From NCBI GenBank assembly GCA_900543055.1, contig UQQI01000047.1, forward strand, positions 1 to 11,853: 11,853 nt of DNA, written 5' to 3'. Position numbers and translations under genes: made by a program. Source of the DNA: an uncultured Mollicutes bacterium (lineage in GTDB: Bacteria > Bacillota_I > Bacilli_A > RF39 > UBA660). Numbering within the stretch: position 1 is the stretch's first letter; each line of letters starts with the position of its first letter. The notes under the pieces are model-generated. The model was not told the origin of the DNA and made no database searches. It worked only from the letters and a program-made list of their open reading frames with translations. This document shows, in pieces, positions 1 through 6,450 of the stretch.

Positions 1-1
1 T

Positions 2-1048
2 TATAAAAAAGAAAAAGAAATATTAACTAATAAAATAAATGAATTTAATAATAATTTAGTAATAGAAGACAACAAAATTATAAAAGATAATTTATTGTTA
101 TTTAAAAATTTAAATTCAGATGGAAAACTTATAAGAGGAACATTAGTAAATTTAGGATATAGTCTTTTAAAAGAAAAAGAAAACTATAGTAATGACCTAG
201 CCCTTGCATATGAAGTGTTTCAAACTGCAATTTTAGTTCATGATGATATTATTGATAATGATCAAAAAAGAAGAGGAAAAGATACTATTCATTATGCAAA
301 TTATAATAAATATAAGAATTATTCAACAGATACTCTTGAGGTAAGAAAATTAGGAAATTCAATTGCTATTTGTATGGGAGACTATGGATTAAGTTTTGCA
401 AGTAAAATAATTGTTGACTCTTATAAAGATGATACTAATCTATCAAATGTTTTAAGTTATTTTATTGATACAATATTAAAGACAATAAAAGGAGAGGTAT
501 TAGATGTTATATTACCATTTAATAGTAAACACTCGCTTATAACAAATAGAGAATTAGAAGAAAATATTTTAAGTATTTATAAATTAAAAACAGCATATTA
601 TACAATAATTGGTCCAATATCAATAGGAATGATATTAGCAGGAACAACAAGTGAACAGTTAAAAGATATTGAACAATTTGGTGAATTAGTAGGAATTGCC
701 TTTCAATTACAAGATGATATTTTAGGAATATACTCAGAAGAAACAGGAAAAGTCAAAGCATCAGATATAAAAGAATTCAAACAAACAATACTATATTCAT
801 ATGCAATTGAAACAGAATATAAAGATGAATTATTAAAGTATTATGGGACTAGTGACTTACAAGAAGAAAGTATAAAAAAAGTCAAAGAAATATTAAAAAA
901 ATGTGGAGCACTAGACTATTCTAAAAATAAAATGAATGAGATGTATGATGAATCACTAAATATATTAAGTAATATTTCGTGGATAAAAGAAGACAAGAAA
1001 GAATTATTAAAAGGATTTGTAGAATACTTAAGAACAAGAAATAAATAG
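2..1048 (+). CDS. trans-polyprenyl diphosphate synthase (5'-truncated by window edge)
   Basis: This enzyme condenses isopentenyl diphosphate onto an allylic diphosphate to make the prenyl chain for quinones or the lipid carrier. The frame is open from base 2, so the real start lies upstream; the TTG at 95 is internal. Visible residues: the GKLIRG region (a GGKRxR variant), the first Asp-rich motif DDIID near codons 81-85, then RRGKDTIH, and the second motif QDDILG near codons 237-242 followed by GKVKASD. The last Asp of the second motif is Gly, which is common in bacterial family members. Residues at -5 and -4 before the first motif are Ala and Ile, not aromatic, which suggests a product longer than farnesyl (inference). 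The gene ends with TAG only 14 bases before the left end of an insertion sequence. Family certain; exact product not. Confidence 0.93.
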   Translation, partial: YKKEKEILTNKINEFNNNLVIEDNKIIKDNLLLFKNLNSDGKLIRGTLVNLGYSLLKEKENYSNDLALAYEVFQTAILVHDDIIDNDQKRRGKDTIHYANYNKYKNYSTDTLEVRKLGNSIAICMGDYGLSFASKIIVDSYKDDTNLSNVLSYFIDTILKTIKGEVLDVILPFNSKHSLITNRELEENILSIYKLKTAYYTIIGPISIGMILAGTTSEQLKDIEQFGELVGIAFQLQDDILGIYSEETGKVKASDIKEFKQTILYSYAIETEYKDELLKYYGTSDLQEESIKKVKEILKKCGALDYSKNKMNEMYDESLNILSNISWIKEDKKELLKGFVEYLRTRNK

Positions 1049-1062
1049 AGACTAGAATGATG

Positions 1063-1099
1063 TGAAACCTATTTAGTAAACATCATAAAAAAGACTAGG
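1063..1099. repeat. IS terminal inverted repeat, left (orfB-distal end)
   Basis: 37 bp beginning TGAAACCT and ending AAGACTAGG. It matches the reverse complement of 2301-2337 at 30 of 37 positions, with the inner 19 bp identical. The transposase would bind here. Confidence 0.85.
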
Positions 1100-1104
1100 A
1101 CATA

Positions 1105-1140
1105 AAAAAGAGAAAAGTGAAGTGTTATTTTTCTCTTTTT
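1105..1140. terminator. possible bidirectional terminator inside the left end of the IS
   Basis: A 12-bp AT-rich stem pairs AAAAAGAGAAAA (1105-1116) with TTTTCTCTTTTT (1129-1140) across a 12-base loop. It has A and T tracts on both sides and lies at and just beyond the orfB stop (1125-1127). It may end the transposase mRNA and also stop transcription from the polyprenyl synthase gene. The stem has little GC, so its strength is uncertain. Confidence 0.45.
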
Positions 1141-1964
1141 GTGTAAGTTTTTCTCTTTTGCCTTTTCTTGCCTTTAATTCTATTTGTATTGTAAAATAAT
1201 ATCCAATCTTCTACAAGTTGTATATATTCTTGTAAAGATGATATATTATTGTTTTACAAAGTTTCTTTCTTAAGAAGAGCATGCCAGTTCTCCATAGGTG
1301 AATCATCTATAGGTGTTCCTTTTCTAGACATAGAAATTTGAATACTATTAGATTCACAAATAGCTTTGTACTCGTAAGATGTATATTGAAAGCCTTGATC
1401 AGAATGTAATATGACTCCAGATACATCTTTTCTTTTTGCTATAGCTTCATTTAGAGTATCCGTAACTAATTTAATATCATTATGTTTTGATATTTTATAA
1501 GCAATAACTTTTCTATCATATAAGTCTAATATCGTTGATAAATATGCCCTTGTTCCTTTAAATATTAAATATGTAATATCTGTTGTCCAAATTTTATTTT
1601 CTTTATCAACATCAAATTTTCTGTTTACTAGATTTGGCTTAACATTTTCTTAGTTTCGTGTATATTTATTCTTCTTTTTTGATTTTCAATAATGCATTGG
1701 AACTAAATTATATTTTTTCATTATTCTTAATACCTTCTTTCCATTCATTACAACCACATACTTGATTTTTAGGCCTTCCACAATTCTACGATAACCATAT
1801 GTGCCCTTAGAATCATCAAATATTTCTTTAATTATCAAATAATCATAATAATCAGGATTTTCTTTATTTCTATACTTATAATAAGTTTTAAGACTTATTT
1901 CAAGTACGACACACATGTTATATAACTTATAATTATCTTTATATAGATTTATAAAAGTTACTTT
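1125..1964 (-). pseudogene. IS3-family transposase orfB (DDE integrase), broken by stops
   Basis: The reading continues in one frame from about 1964 to the TAA at 1125-1127, but is cut by TGA (1686-1688), TAA (1650-1652) and TAA (1254-1256). The N-terminal part shows the IS3 HTH_21 signature, including TYYKY and GTYGYRRI. The rve/DDE core follows: IWTTDITYL (first Asp), ILHSDQGFQYTS (second Asp), and SPMENWHALLKKETL (Glu). All three catalytic residues are present, so loss is by stop codons and not by deletion. The longest uninterrupted piece starts at the ATG at 1916 and ends at 1686. In an intact element, orfB would be reached by -1 frameshifting near the AAAG just before the orfA stop (about 1961-1964). 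The C-terminus lacks the usual LNGLSPxEYR-type ending, so the tail has also diverged. Confidence 0.88.
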
Positions 1965-2255
1965 CTCTCTCGTTGTGCCTTGAGGAAGGTCTGGTATTTT
2001 TTTAATATTTCATACCTTTCTTTATAATCTTCCAAGGTTATAGGTCTTGAAAATTTTGATTTTCCTCTCATTTCTTCTTTAGAAATAGTTTTATTTTTTT
2101 TTGTATAATTCAATCCAATTTATAATAGTTGATCTTGATATATTATATTTTTTTGCAAGACTATATGTAGAACCTCCAACATTATAATACTCATCAATTA
2201 TTTTAATTTTTTCTTGATATGAATAATTATTAAATTTTTGCCCTTTTTGAGCCAT
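1958..2255 (-). pseudogene. IS3-family transposase orfA (helix-turn-helix), frameshifted at A9
   Basis: Starts at ATG 2255 behind a strong AAGGAGGTG (2272-2264). The first 54 codons encode an HTH domain with YSLAKKYNISRSTIINWI. The frame then hits TAA (2093-2091) directly after a run of nine A on the minus strand (2102-2094). With eight A the frame would continue through KTISKEEMRGKSKF and ITLEDYKERYEILKKY, a leucine-zipper-like segment, to KAQRERK and TAA at 1960-1958, about 98 residues and normal for this family. The one-base expansion therefore explains the break. The A9 tract could allow some transcriptional slippage, so partial rescue is possible, but orfB is dead as read by the standard code. 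Confidence 0.85.
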
Positions 2256-2261
2256 AAGAAA

Positions 2262-2282
2262 AGCACCTCCTTTCGAGATGCT
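2262..2282 (-). promoter_or_regulatory. hairpin covering the orfA ribosome binding site
   Basis: On the minus strand AGCATCTC (2282-2275), loop GAAAG, then GAGGTGCT (2269-2262) forms an 8-bp stem with one G-U pair. The 3' arm contains most of the orfA Shine-Dalgarno AAGGAGGTG. Known IS elements use such hairpins to mask transposase translation on mRNA entering from outside. Confidence 0.6.
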
Positions 2283-2291
2283 ATTCTATCA
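2283..2291 (-). promoter_or_regulatory. candidate extended -10 promoter of the transposase
   Basis: On the minus strand the sequence reads TGATAGAAT, an extended -10 (TGn plus TAGAAT). There is no good -35 at 17 bp. Predicted transcription would start near 2276, inside the RBS hairpin, and so leave out its 5' arm. Confidence 0.4.
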
Positions 2292-2300
2292 CATTTTTAA

Positions 2301-2337
2301 CCTAGTCTTTTTTATGATGTCTACTTTCAAGGGTGCA
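2301..2337. repeat. IS terminal inverted repeat, right (promoter-proximal end)
   Basis: On the minus strand it begins TGCACCCTTG and ends GACTAGG. It is the partner of the left repeat at 1063-1099, and the orfA promoter and ribosome binding site lie just inside it. Confidence 0.85.
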
Positions 2338-2357
2338 TTTCATAACTAGTCTTTTTT

Positions 2358-2822
2358 CTATCTTTTTATTAATTGTTTTTCTCCATTAAATTCAATCTCT
2401 TTAGAATAATAATTATCAATTATAGAAGACTCTTCCCATCCATAAGCATTAATAATACTAGAAAATTCATCAAGTCTAAACTCAGGAATTGTAATTATAG
2501 GTTTCTCTGTCTTTAAATATTCAAATGAATCTTCTAATAGCAACTTAGAGTAACCTTTCTTTCTATATTCAGGATTAACCATAAAAGTACATAACTTTTT
2601 CTCATCATCATTCTTTAAAATACTAATCCCAACAACTTCTAAACCATCTAAATAAAAAATAATATCTCCGCTCCCATTAATCACACGAGGAATATTCTTA
2701 GAAAAAAACCATTTATAGTATTCAGGATACTGACTTTTATTATAATCAGTCAATAAATAAATTTCATTTACTGCCTTAGAAAAATTCTTATCATGCATCT
2801 TACTTAAAACAAACTTCTCCAT
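2358..2822 (-). CDS. GNAT-family N-acetyltransferase
   Basis: A 154-residue protein with a single GNAT fold that should transfer an acyl group from acetyl-CoA to an amine; the substrate cannot be told from sequence. The CoA-binding motif A follows the strand CTFMVNPEY as R87-K-K-G90-Y-S92 (the R/QxxGxG/A pattern), then helix LLLEDSFEYL. A C-terminal strand after GWEESSI closes the fold. I chose the ATG at 2822 over the TTG at 2825 because AAGGAAG lies 7 bases upstream of the ATG. It is transcribed away from the DUF402 gene and converges on the polyprenyl synthase gene, with the IS between them. Its TAG stop is 20 bases from the IS end. Confidence 0.85.
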   Translation of the reverse strand: MEKFVLSKMHDKNFSKAVNEIYLLTDYNKSQYPEYYKWFFSKNIPRVINGSGDIIFYLDGLEVVGISILKNDDEKKLCTFMVNPEYRKKGYSKLLLEDSFEYLKTEKPIITIPEFRLDEFSSIINAYGWEESSIIDNYYSKEIEFNGEKQLIKR

Positions 2823-2844
2823 CAAACCACTTCCTTAAAAAAGT

Positions 2845-2853
2845 ATTATAACA
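2845..2853 (-). promoter_or_regulatory. extended -10 promoter for the GNAT gene
   Basis: The minus strand reads TGTTATAAT, a full extended -10. It ends 22 bases before the ATG at 2822, giving a leader of about 15 bases that holds the AAGGAAG ribosome binding site. No good -35 is present. Confidence 0.65.
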
Positions 2854-2868
2854 TACTAATATAAAACA

Positions 2869-2877
2869 TGTTATAAT
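2869..2877 (+). promoter_or_regulatory. extended -10 promoter for the DUF402 block
   Basis: TGTTATAAT is a consensus extended -10 (2869-2877). The ATG at 2895 lies 17 bases further, so transcription would start close to 2884, at the ribosome binding site itself, giving a very short leader. There is no clear -35 hexamer. Confidence 0.6.
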
Positions 2878-2894
2878 CATTTTAGGTGATTATT

Positions 2895-3410
2895 ATGAAA
2901 AAGAAACTATTAAGTAATACTTATTTAAATGAAGCAGAAAAGTATCAAATAAAATTTTTTCTTGATGAAGAAGATAAATATGTAGTAGTAAAAAAACTAA
3001 TAAAACTATCTAAACCATTTATAATAAAAAATAATGTTATCGCAATGGATAATGGATATTATGTAATAGAAATAGTACCAAAAAATAAAAATTATGCTCT
3101 TCGTATATTCTTAAATGATAGAAAAGAACTAGTTGAATATTACTTTGACATTATAAAAGAAAGTGGTCTTGATAAAGAAACAAAAGTTCCTTATTTTATA
3201 GACTTATATTTAGATATAACAATAGACAAAGAAAATACTATAAATGTATTAGATGAAGATGAATTAAACTATGCTTTAAAAACTAATGATATAACTGAAT
3301 CAGACTATAAACTTGTTTTAAATGTAAAAGAAAACTTACTAAAGGAAATAAAAGAACAAAGTAATGACTTGCTTAATTTAGATTATATGAAATACCTAGG
3401 TGATATGTAA
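2895..3410 (+). CDS. DUF402 family protein (putative nucleotide phosphatase)
   Basis: A 171-residue protein matching the DUF402 pattern: a strand-rich barrel with MDNGYYVIEI (51-60), YYFDII (82-87), YFIDLYLDI (100-108) and the acidic VLDEDEL (118-124) followed by a helix. Characterised DUF402 proteins of Bacillota include nucleoside tri/diphosphatases, and their acidic residues bind metal; that activity is transferred here by family only. I chose ATG 2895 over GTG 2886 because AGGTGA (2884-2889) is 5 bases upstream of the ATG. The gene overlaps the next by one base (TAATG at 3408). Its last residues MKYLGDM copy the first residues of the next protein through a 23-bp repeat. Confidence 0.8.
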   Translation: MKKKLLSNTYLNEAEKYQIKFFLDEEDKYVVVKKLIKLSKPFIIKNNVIAMDNGYYVIEIVPKNKNYALRIFLNDRKELVEYYFDIIKESGLDKETKVPYFIDLYLDITIDKENTINVLDEDELNYALKTNDITESDYKLVLNVKENLLKEIKEQSNDLLNLDYMKYLGDM

Positions 3411-3423
3411 TGAAATATCTAGG
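3387..3423 (+). repeat. imperfect direct repeat of period 23 bp at a gene junction
   Basis: ATGAAATACCTAGG (3387-3400) recurs as ATGAAATATCTAGG (3410-3423), 13 of 14 identical. The first copy encodes the MKYLG tail of the DUF402 protein. The second is the start MKYLG of the acetyltransferase-kinase protein. The AGGTGA ribosome binding site (3398-3403) of the second gene overlaps the end of the first copy. Confidence 0.9.
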
Positions 3424-4516
3424 AAGTAAAACTTTAGAAACAAAAAGACTAATTCTTCATAAAACAGAAGAAAAAGACTTAAAAGAATTATGGAATATTT
3501 TATGTATAGATTGTGTTAATAAATACTATTTAACGTCTAAACTTCATTTTAATTGGGAAGAAGAAATACCATATCAAATATCTAAGTTAGAAAATAGTAC
3601 TGATCCTACTAATTTTACTTGGACAATAGAATTAAAAGAAGATAATACTGTAATTGGACAAATAACTATACCAGAAATAGAAGATGATATAAGAGATATA
3701 GGCTGGTTTATTGACCCAACATATCAACATATGGGATATGCTTATGAAGCAGCAGTAGAAGTATTAAAATATATGTTTTTAGAAGTAGAGATAAAAAGTA
3801 TAAAAACATGTGCTGCAATAAAAAATAAAGCAAGTTACACTTTAATGGAAAAATTAGGTTTTAAAAGAGATAATACAAGAAAATTTATTAAATATACATT
3901 TGTTGAAGAAGAAGTGGAGTGCTATAACTATACACTAACTAAAAAAGATTTTTTAAAAGAATTATTTCATAAAGAAAACCTCTACGTTGATATCGATATC
4001 GATAAAGACCCATATATAAAACATTTAAGTGATGATTTAGTACTAAATATTACTGGAGAGTCTGGAAGTGGAAAAACTACTCAAACAGAAAAATATAAAA
4101 ATGATCCATCATGCATAGTAATTGATACAGACGAAGTCTATAAAAGTAAAAATAAAAGTAATGCAAATCAAGAAGTTTATGATATGTTAATAAAAAAATA
4201 TAATGAATTACCAGACTTGTTCACATCATTTGATGAAGTTTATAAAAGTATAATTAACCACTTTAAATACTCTAATAAATTAGTTATAATTGATAGTGCT
4301 CAGTTTAGAAATTTACAAGATATAAGTATTTTAAAGGGAGATATTATTGTAATTAGAACATGTGTAAATACTTGTTACAAAAGATGTATTGAAAGATTTG
4401 AAAAAGAGGGTAATCATACATTAGATGAAATAGGCGCATATTCAGAAAAAAAGAAAAATATTTATATTTGGTATAATTATTTAAATGAGTTTTTAGAATC
4501 ATTAGATAAAGAATAG
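3410..4516 (+). CDS. fusion of RimJ/RimL-type GNAT acetyltransferase and P-loop kinase-like domain
   Basis: A 368-residue two-domain protein. Residues about 8-178 are a RimJ/RimL-type acetyltransferase: LETKRLILHKTEEKDL at the start, IGWFIDP, then YQHMGYAYEA (105-114) as the acetyl-CoA motif and NKASYTLMEKLGFKRD near its end. Residues about 205-368 form a small P-loop phosphotransferase: Walker A GESGSGKT (216-223), DTDEVYK, a Walker-B-like VIIDSAQF, and an arginine/lysine-rich lid around TCYKRCIERF, most like AAA_33 or zeta-toxin type kinases. The substrate is unknown. Such GNAT-kinase pairings recall small-molecule modification enzymes, but resistance is not shown. It starts one base inside the DUF402 stop with AGGTGA 6 bases upstream, so translation is probably coupled. 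It ends 8 bases before the CDF gene. Confidence 0.82.
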   Translation: MKYLGSKTLETKRLILHKTEEKDLKELWNILCIDCVNKYYLTSKLHFNWEEEIPYQISKLENSTDPTNFTWTIELKEDNTVIGQITIPEIEDDIRDIGWFIDPTYQHMGYAYEAAVEVLKYMFLEVEIKSIKTCAAIKNKASYTLMEKLGFKRDNTRKFIKYTFVEEEVECYNYTLTKKDFLKELFHKENLYVDIDIDKDPYIKHLSDDLVLNITGESGSGKTTQTEKYKNDPSCIVIDTDEVYKSKNKSNANQEVYDMLIKKYNELPDLFTSFDEVYKSIINHFKYSNKLVIIDSAQFRNLQDISILKGDIIVIRTCVNTCYKRCIERFEKEGNHTLDEIGAYSEKKKNIYIWYNYLNEFLESLDKE

Positions 4517-4524
4517 GAGAAATT

Positions 4525-5415
4525 ATGGACAGATTTAAAGCTACGAAAAGAGCCAGTGTTTTAGGTATTATTGGTAATTTATTTTTAGCAATTATTAAAG
4601 GAATAATTGCTGTTATTAGTAATAGTCAGTCTTTACTAGCAGATGCATTTAATAGTACGGGAGACATACTTTCATCACTAATGACTTATATAGGAAACAG
4701 AATAAGTTCAAAAAAAGCGGATGATGATCATAATCTAGGTCATGGAAAAGCAGAATATATTTATAGTTTATTAATAAGTATAACAATGTTATTATTAAGT
4801 ACCAGTGTTATTAAAAGTGCAATAAATACATTAATTCACAATACAAAAGTAAATTACTCAATCTGGTTAATTATTGTTTGTATAGTAACAATTTTAACGA
4901 AATTTTGTCTATTTTTATACACAAATTACTTATATAAAAAGACAAATAATATTTTAATAAAAGCAAATAGAACTGATCACAGAAATGATATGTTAGTAAC
5001 AATATTAACACTTATATCAATAATTTTAGGAAGTATTGGAGTAAAATACATTGATTCAGTTGTAGGTATCTTAATATCATTATGGATAATGTTAACAGCA
5101 ATAGAATTATTTAGAGAAAGCTATAATGTCTTAATGGATAAAAGTATCGATAATGAGACAAAAAACGAAGTACTAAGTCTTATAAAAGAACATAAAGAAG
5201 TAAAAAAAATTCAACACTTTAATTCAACACCAGTAGGGTATAAATACCAAATATCATTTACAATATTTGTAGATGGAAACTTAACAACATTTGAAAGTCA
5301 TAAAATAGCAAATCACTTAGAAAGAGAAATAGAAGAAAAATTTGAAGAAATTTATTTGACAGTTATTCATGTTAATCCATATGGTAAGCCTAAGGTAATT
5401 GCTAAGAAAAAATAA
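4525..5415 (+). CDS. cation diffusion facilitator metal exporter, probably Mn2+
   Basis: A 296-residue membrane protein with about six transmembrane helices (roughly 1-205) and a cytoplasmic C-terminal metal-binding domain (about 207-290), the normal CDF size. It uses the proton gradient to export a divalent metal. The metal site of helix 2 reads LLADAFNSTGD with N43 and D47 in place of HxxxD, and helix 5 reads DHRND with D151 and D155. This NxxxD/DxxxD set is the one linked to Mn2+ exporters of the MntE type, whereas Zn2+ exporters carry His; specificity is therefore inferred. The loop DDDHNLGHGKAEY (66-78) is typical. The ribosome binding site AGGAGA overlaps the stop of the preceding gene, so the two are co-transcribed. 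Confidence 0.9.
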   Translation: MDRFKATKRASVLGIIGNLFLAIIKGIIAVISNSQSLLADAFNSTGDILSSLMTYIGNRISSKKADDDHNLGHGKAEYIYSLLISITMLLLSTSVIKSAINTLIHNTKVNYSIWLIIVCIVTILTKFCLFLYTNYLYKKTNNILIKANRTDHRNDMLVTILTLISIILGSIGVKYIDSVVGILISLWIMLTAIELFRESYNVLMDKSIDNETKNEVLSLIKEHKEVKKIQHFNSTPVGYKYQISFTIFVDGNLTTFESHKIANHLEREIEEKFEEIYLTVIHVNPYGKPKVIAKKK

Positions 5416-5419
5416 AATG

Positions 5420-5428
5420 TGTTATAAT
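5420..5428 (+). promoter_or_regulatory. extended -10 promoter for the AAA+ gene
   Basis: TGTTATAAT starts 5 bases after the CDF stop and is identical to the extended -10 elements at 2845-2853 and 2869-2877. Start of transcription is expected near 5435, giving a leader of about 19 bases to ATG 5454. No matching -35 is seen. Confidence 0.6.
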
Positions 5429-5453
5429 ATTAAAGAGATTGTGGAGTGATACT

Positions 5454-6437
5454 ATGAATTTAGAAGAAGAATTTGACAAAAGAGTTGAAAAAAATTTTGA
5501 TATAAAGAAAAAAAGAATAAGTATTCTTGAAAACTATGGAGAAAATTTTCAAAAGAATAATTATATTACTAACCCAGCTATAGGAAGAGATGAACAAATT
5601 AAACAGTTAATTCTAATTTTATTAACACCTGATAAATCAGCAGTATTAATAGGTAAACCTGGTGTTGGTAAAACAGCAACAGTAGAAGGACTTGCATATC
5701 GTATTCAAAGAAACTTAGTACCTGATGTTTTAAAAGGTTATCAAGTAATAAAAGTAAATACTGCAGCACTTTTAGGAACAGACCCAGTAACAGGAGAATC
5801 AAAAGTACAAACATTAATTGATGAATTAAAAAATAAGACTAAATTAATTTTATTTATAGATGAAATTCATACCCTTATGGGAACAAAAGGAGAAGCACTA
5901 GATTTTGCAAATATGTTTAAACCGGCTCTTGATAGAGGAGATATTAAAGTAATAGGAGCAACAACAACAGAGGAATATGAAAGATATATTTTAAGAGATA
6001 AAGCCTTTGTTAGACGTTTCCAAAAAGTAGAAATATTTGAACCAACAAGAGAGGAAAACATTCAAATATTAATTGGTACACTTCCAAAGATAGAATATAG
6101 AACAGGAGCAAAAATGTTATATTCTCCATATATTCAACAAAGAATAATGGCTTTTATTACAGATATCACTAGTGAATATAAAAGAATATATGAAATAGGC
6201 TCACGTTATCCTGATGTTTCACTAACAATAGTTCAACAAGCCTTCTCAAATGCTTTATTTGATAATAGAAAAGAAGTAAATATAATTGATTTTAAAACAG
6301 CAATTATGAATAGTAAGAACATCTACCCAGATGTAATAAAAAAGAGTATGCCTGAATTTGATAAATTATTTGAAGAACAATTAAGTGAATTTAATATTGA
6401 AAATAAAATTAATATTGAAAGATTAGGAGAAGAATAA
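5454..6437 (+). CDS. single-domain AAA+ ATPase of Clp/ClpB D1 type
   Basis: A 327-residue protein homologous to the first ATPase ring (D1) of ClpA/ClpB/ClpC unfoldases. It opens with the Clp linker-like ILENYGENF and NPAIGRDEQI. Walker A is GKPGVGKT (67-74), the pore-loop region is around LKGYQV, Walker B is LILFIDEIHTL with D136-E137, sensor 1 is VIGATTTEEY, and the arginine finger is in RDKAFVRRFQKV. A helical lid follows, then a short charged tail. It lacks the Clp N-domain, the ClpB/C middle coiled coil, the second ring and any ClpP-binding loop, and is complete by its start and stop, so it is not a broken clpB. I chose ATG 5454 (GGAGTGA upstream) over TTG 5439. The next gene starts 13 bases after its stop. 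The target is unknown. Confidence 0.85.
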   Translation: MNLEEEFDKRVEKNFDIKKKRISILENYGENFQKNNYITNPAIGRDEQIKQLILILLTPDKSAVLIGKPGVGKTATVEGLAYRIQRNLVPDVLKGYQVIKVNTAALLGTDPVTGESKVQTLIDELKNKTKLILFIDEIHTLMGTKGEALDFANMFKPALDRGDIKVIGATTTEEYERYILRDKAFVRRFQKVEIFEPTREENIQILIGTLPKIEYRTGAKMLYSPYIQQRIMAFITDITSEYKRIYEIGSRYPDVSLTIVQQAFSNALFDNRKEVNIIDFKTAIMNSKNIYPDVIKKSMPEFDKLFEEQLSEFNIENKINIERLGEE

Positions 6438-6450
6438 AAGGGAGAAATAT

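Larger units (their letters stand above)
1063..2337 (-). mobile_element. IS3-family insertion sequence, decayed copy (about 1.28 kb)
   Basis: The element has orfA near its right end and orfB to the left, both read on the minus strand, in the usual IS3 arrangement with orfB in the -1 frame relative to orfA. Both ends start with TG and form an imperfect inverted repeat of 37 bp (30 identities), whose inner 19 bp are perfect (1081-1099 and 2301-2319). The DDE catalytic core is readable but broken, so this copy cannot make a full transposase unless recoding occurs. I see no convincing 3-4 bp target duplication at these ends. A 5-bp direct repeat ACTAG (1051-1055, 2345-2349) lies further out and belongs to terminator arms instead. 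The ends could be off by a few bases. Confidence 0.88.
2845..2877. repeat. 10-bp perfect inverted repeat forming a mirrored divergent promoter
   Basis: ATTATAACAT (2845-2854) and ATGTTATAAT (2868-2877) are exact reverse complements separated by 13 bases. Each arm holds the -10 hexamer of one direction and falls at the -35 position of the other. It may simply be two promoters mirrored, or an operator for a dimeric regulator. Confidence 0.7.

Noticed and set aside
95..97. TTG as the start of the polyprenyl synthase gene
   Set aside because: The frame is open to base 2 and the upstream codons fit the N-terminal helix of the family, so this TTG is internal.
1686..1916. Stand-alone small gene of 76 codons
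   Set aside because: It is the piece of IS3 orfB between an internal Met and the first in-frame stop; homology continues on both sides.
2358..4516. Toxin-antitoxin module (GNAT toxin or zeta toxin)
   Set aside because: The GNAT at 2358 has no adjacent DNA-binding antitoxin, and the zeta-like domain is fused to an acetyltransferase without an epsilon-type partner.
5599..5814. Leucine-rich minus-strand open frame
   Set aside because: It is the antisense shadow of the conserved Walker A region of the AAA+ gene and has no ribosome binding site.
5867..6061. Second minus-strand open frame of 64 codons
   Set aside because: It is antisense to the Walker B and arginine-finger region of the AAA+ gene, with no signals of its own.
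5454..6437. A truncated clpB or clpC pseudogene
   Set aside because: It has its own promoter and RBS and a complete ATPase module with lid, and is followed closely by another gene; nothing of the second ring remains.
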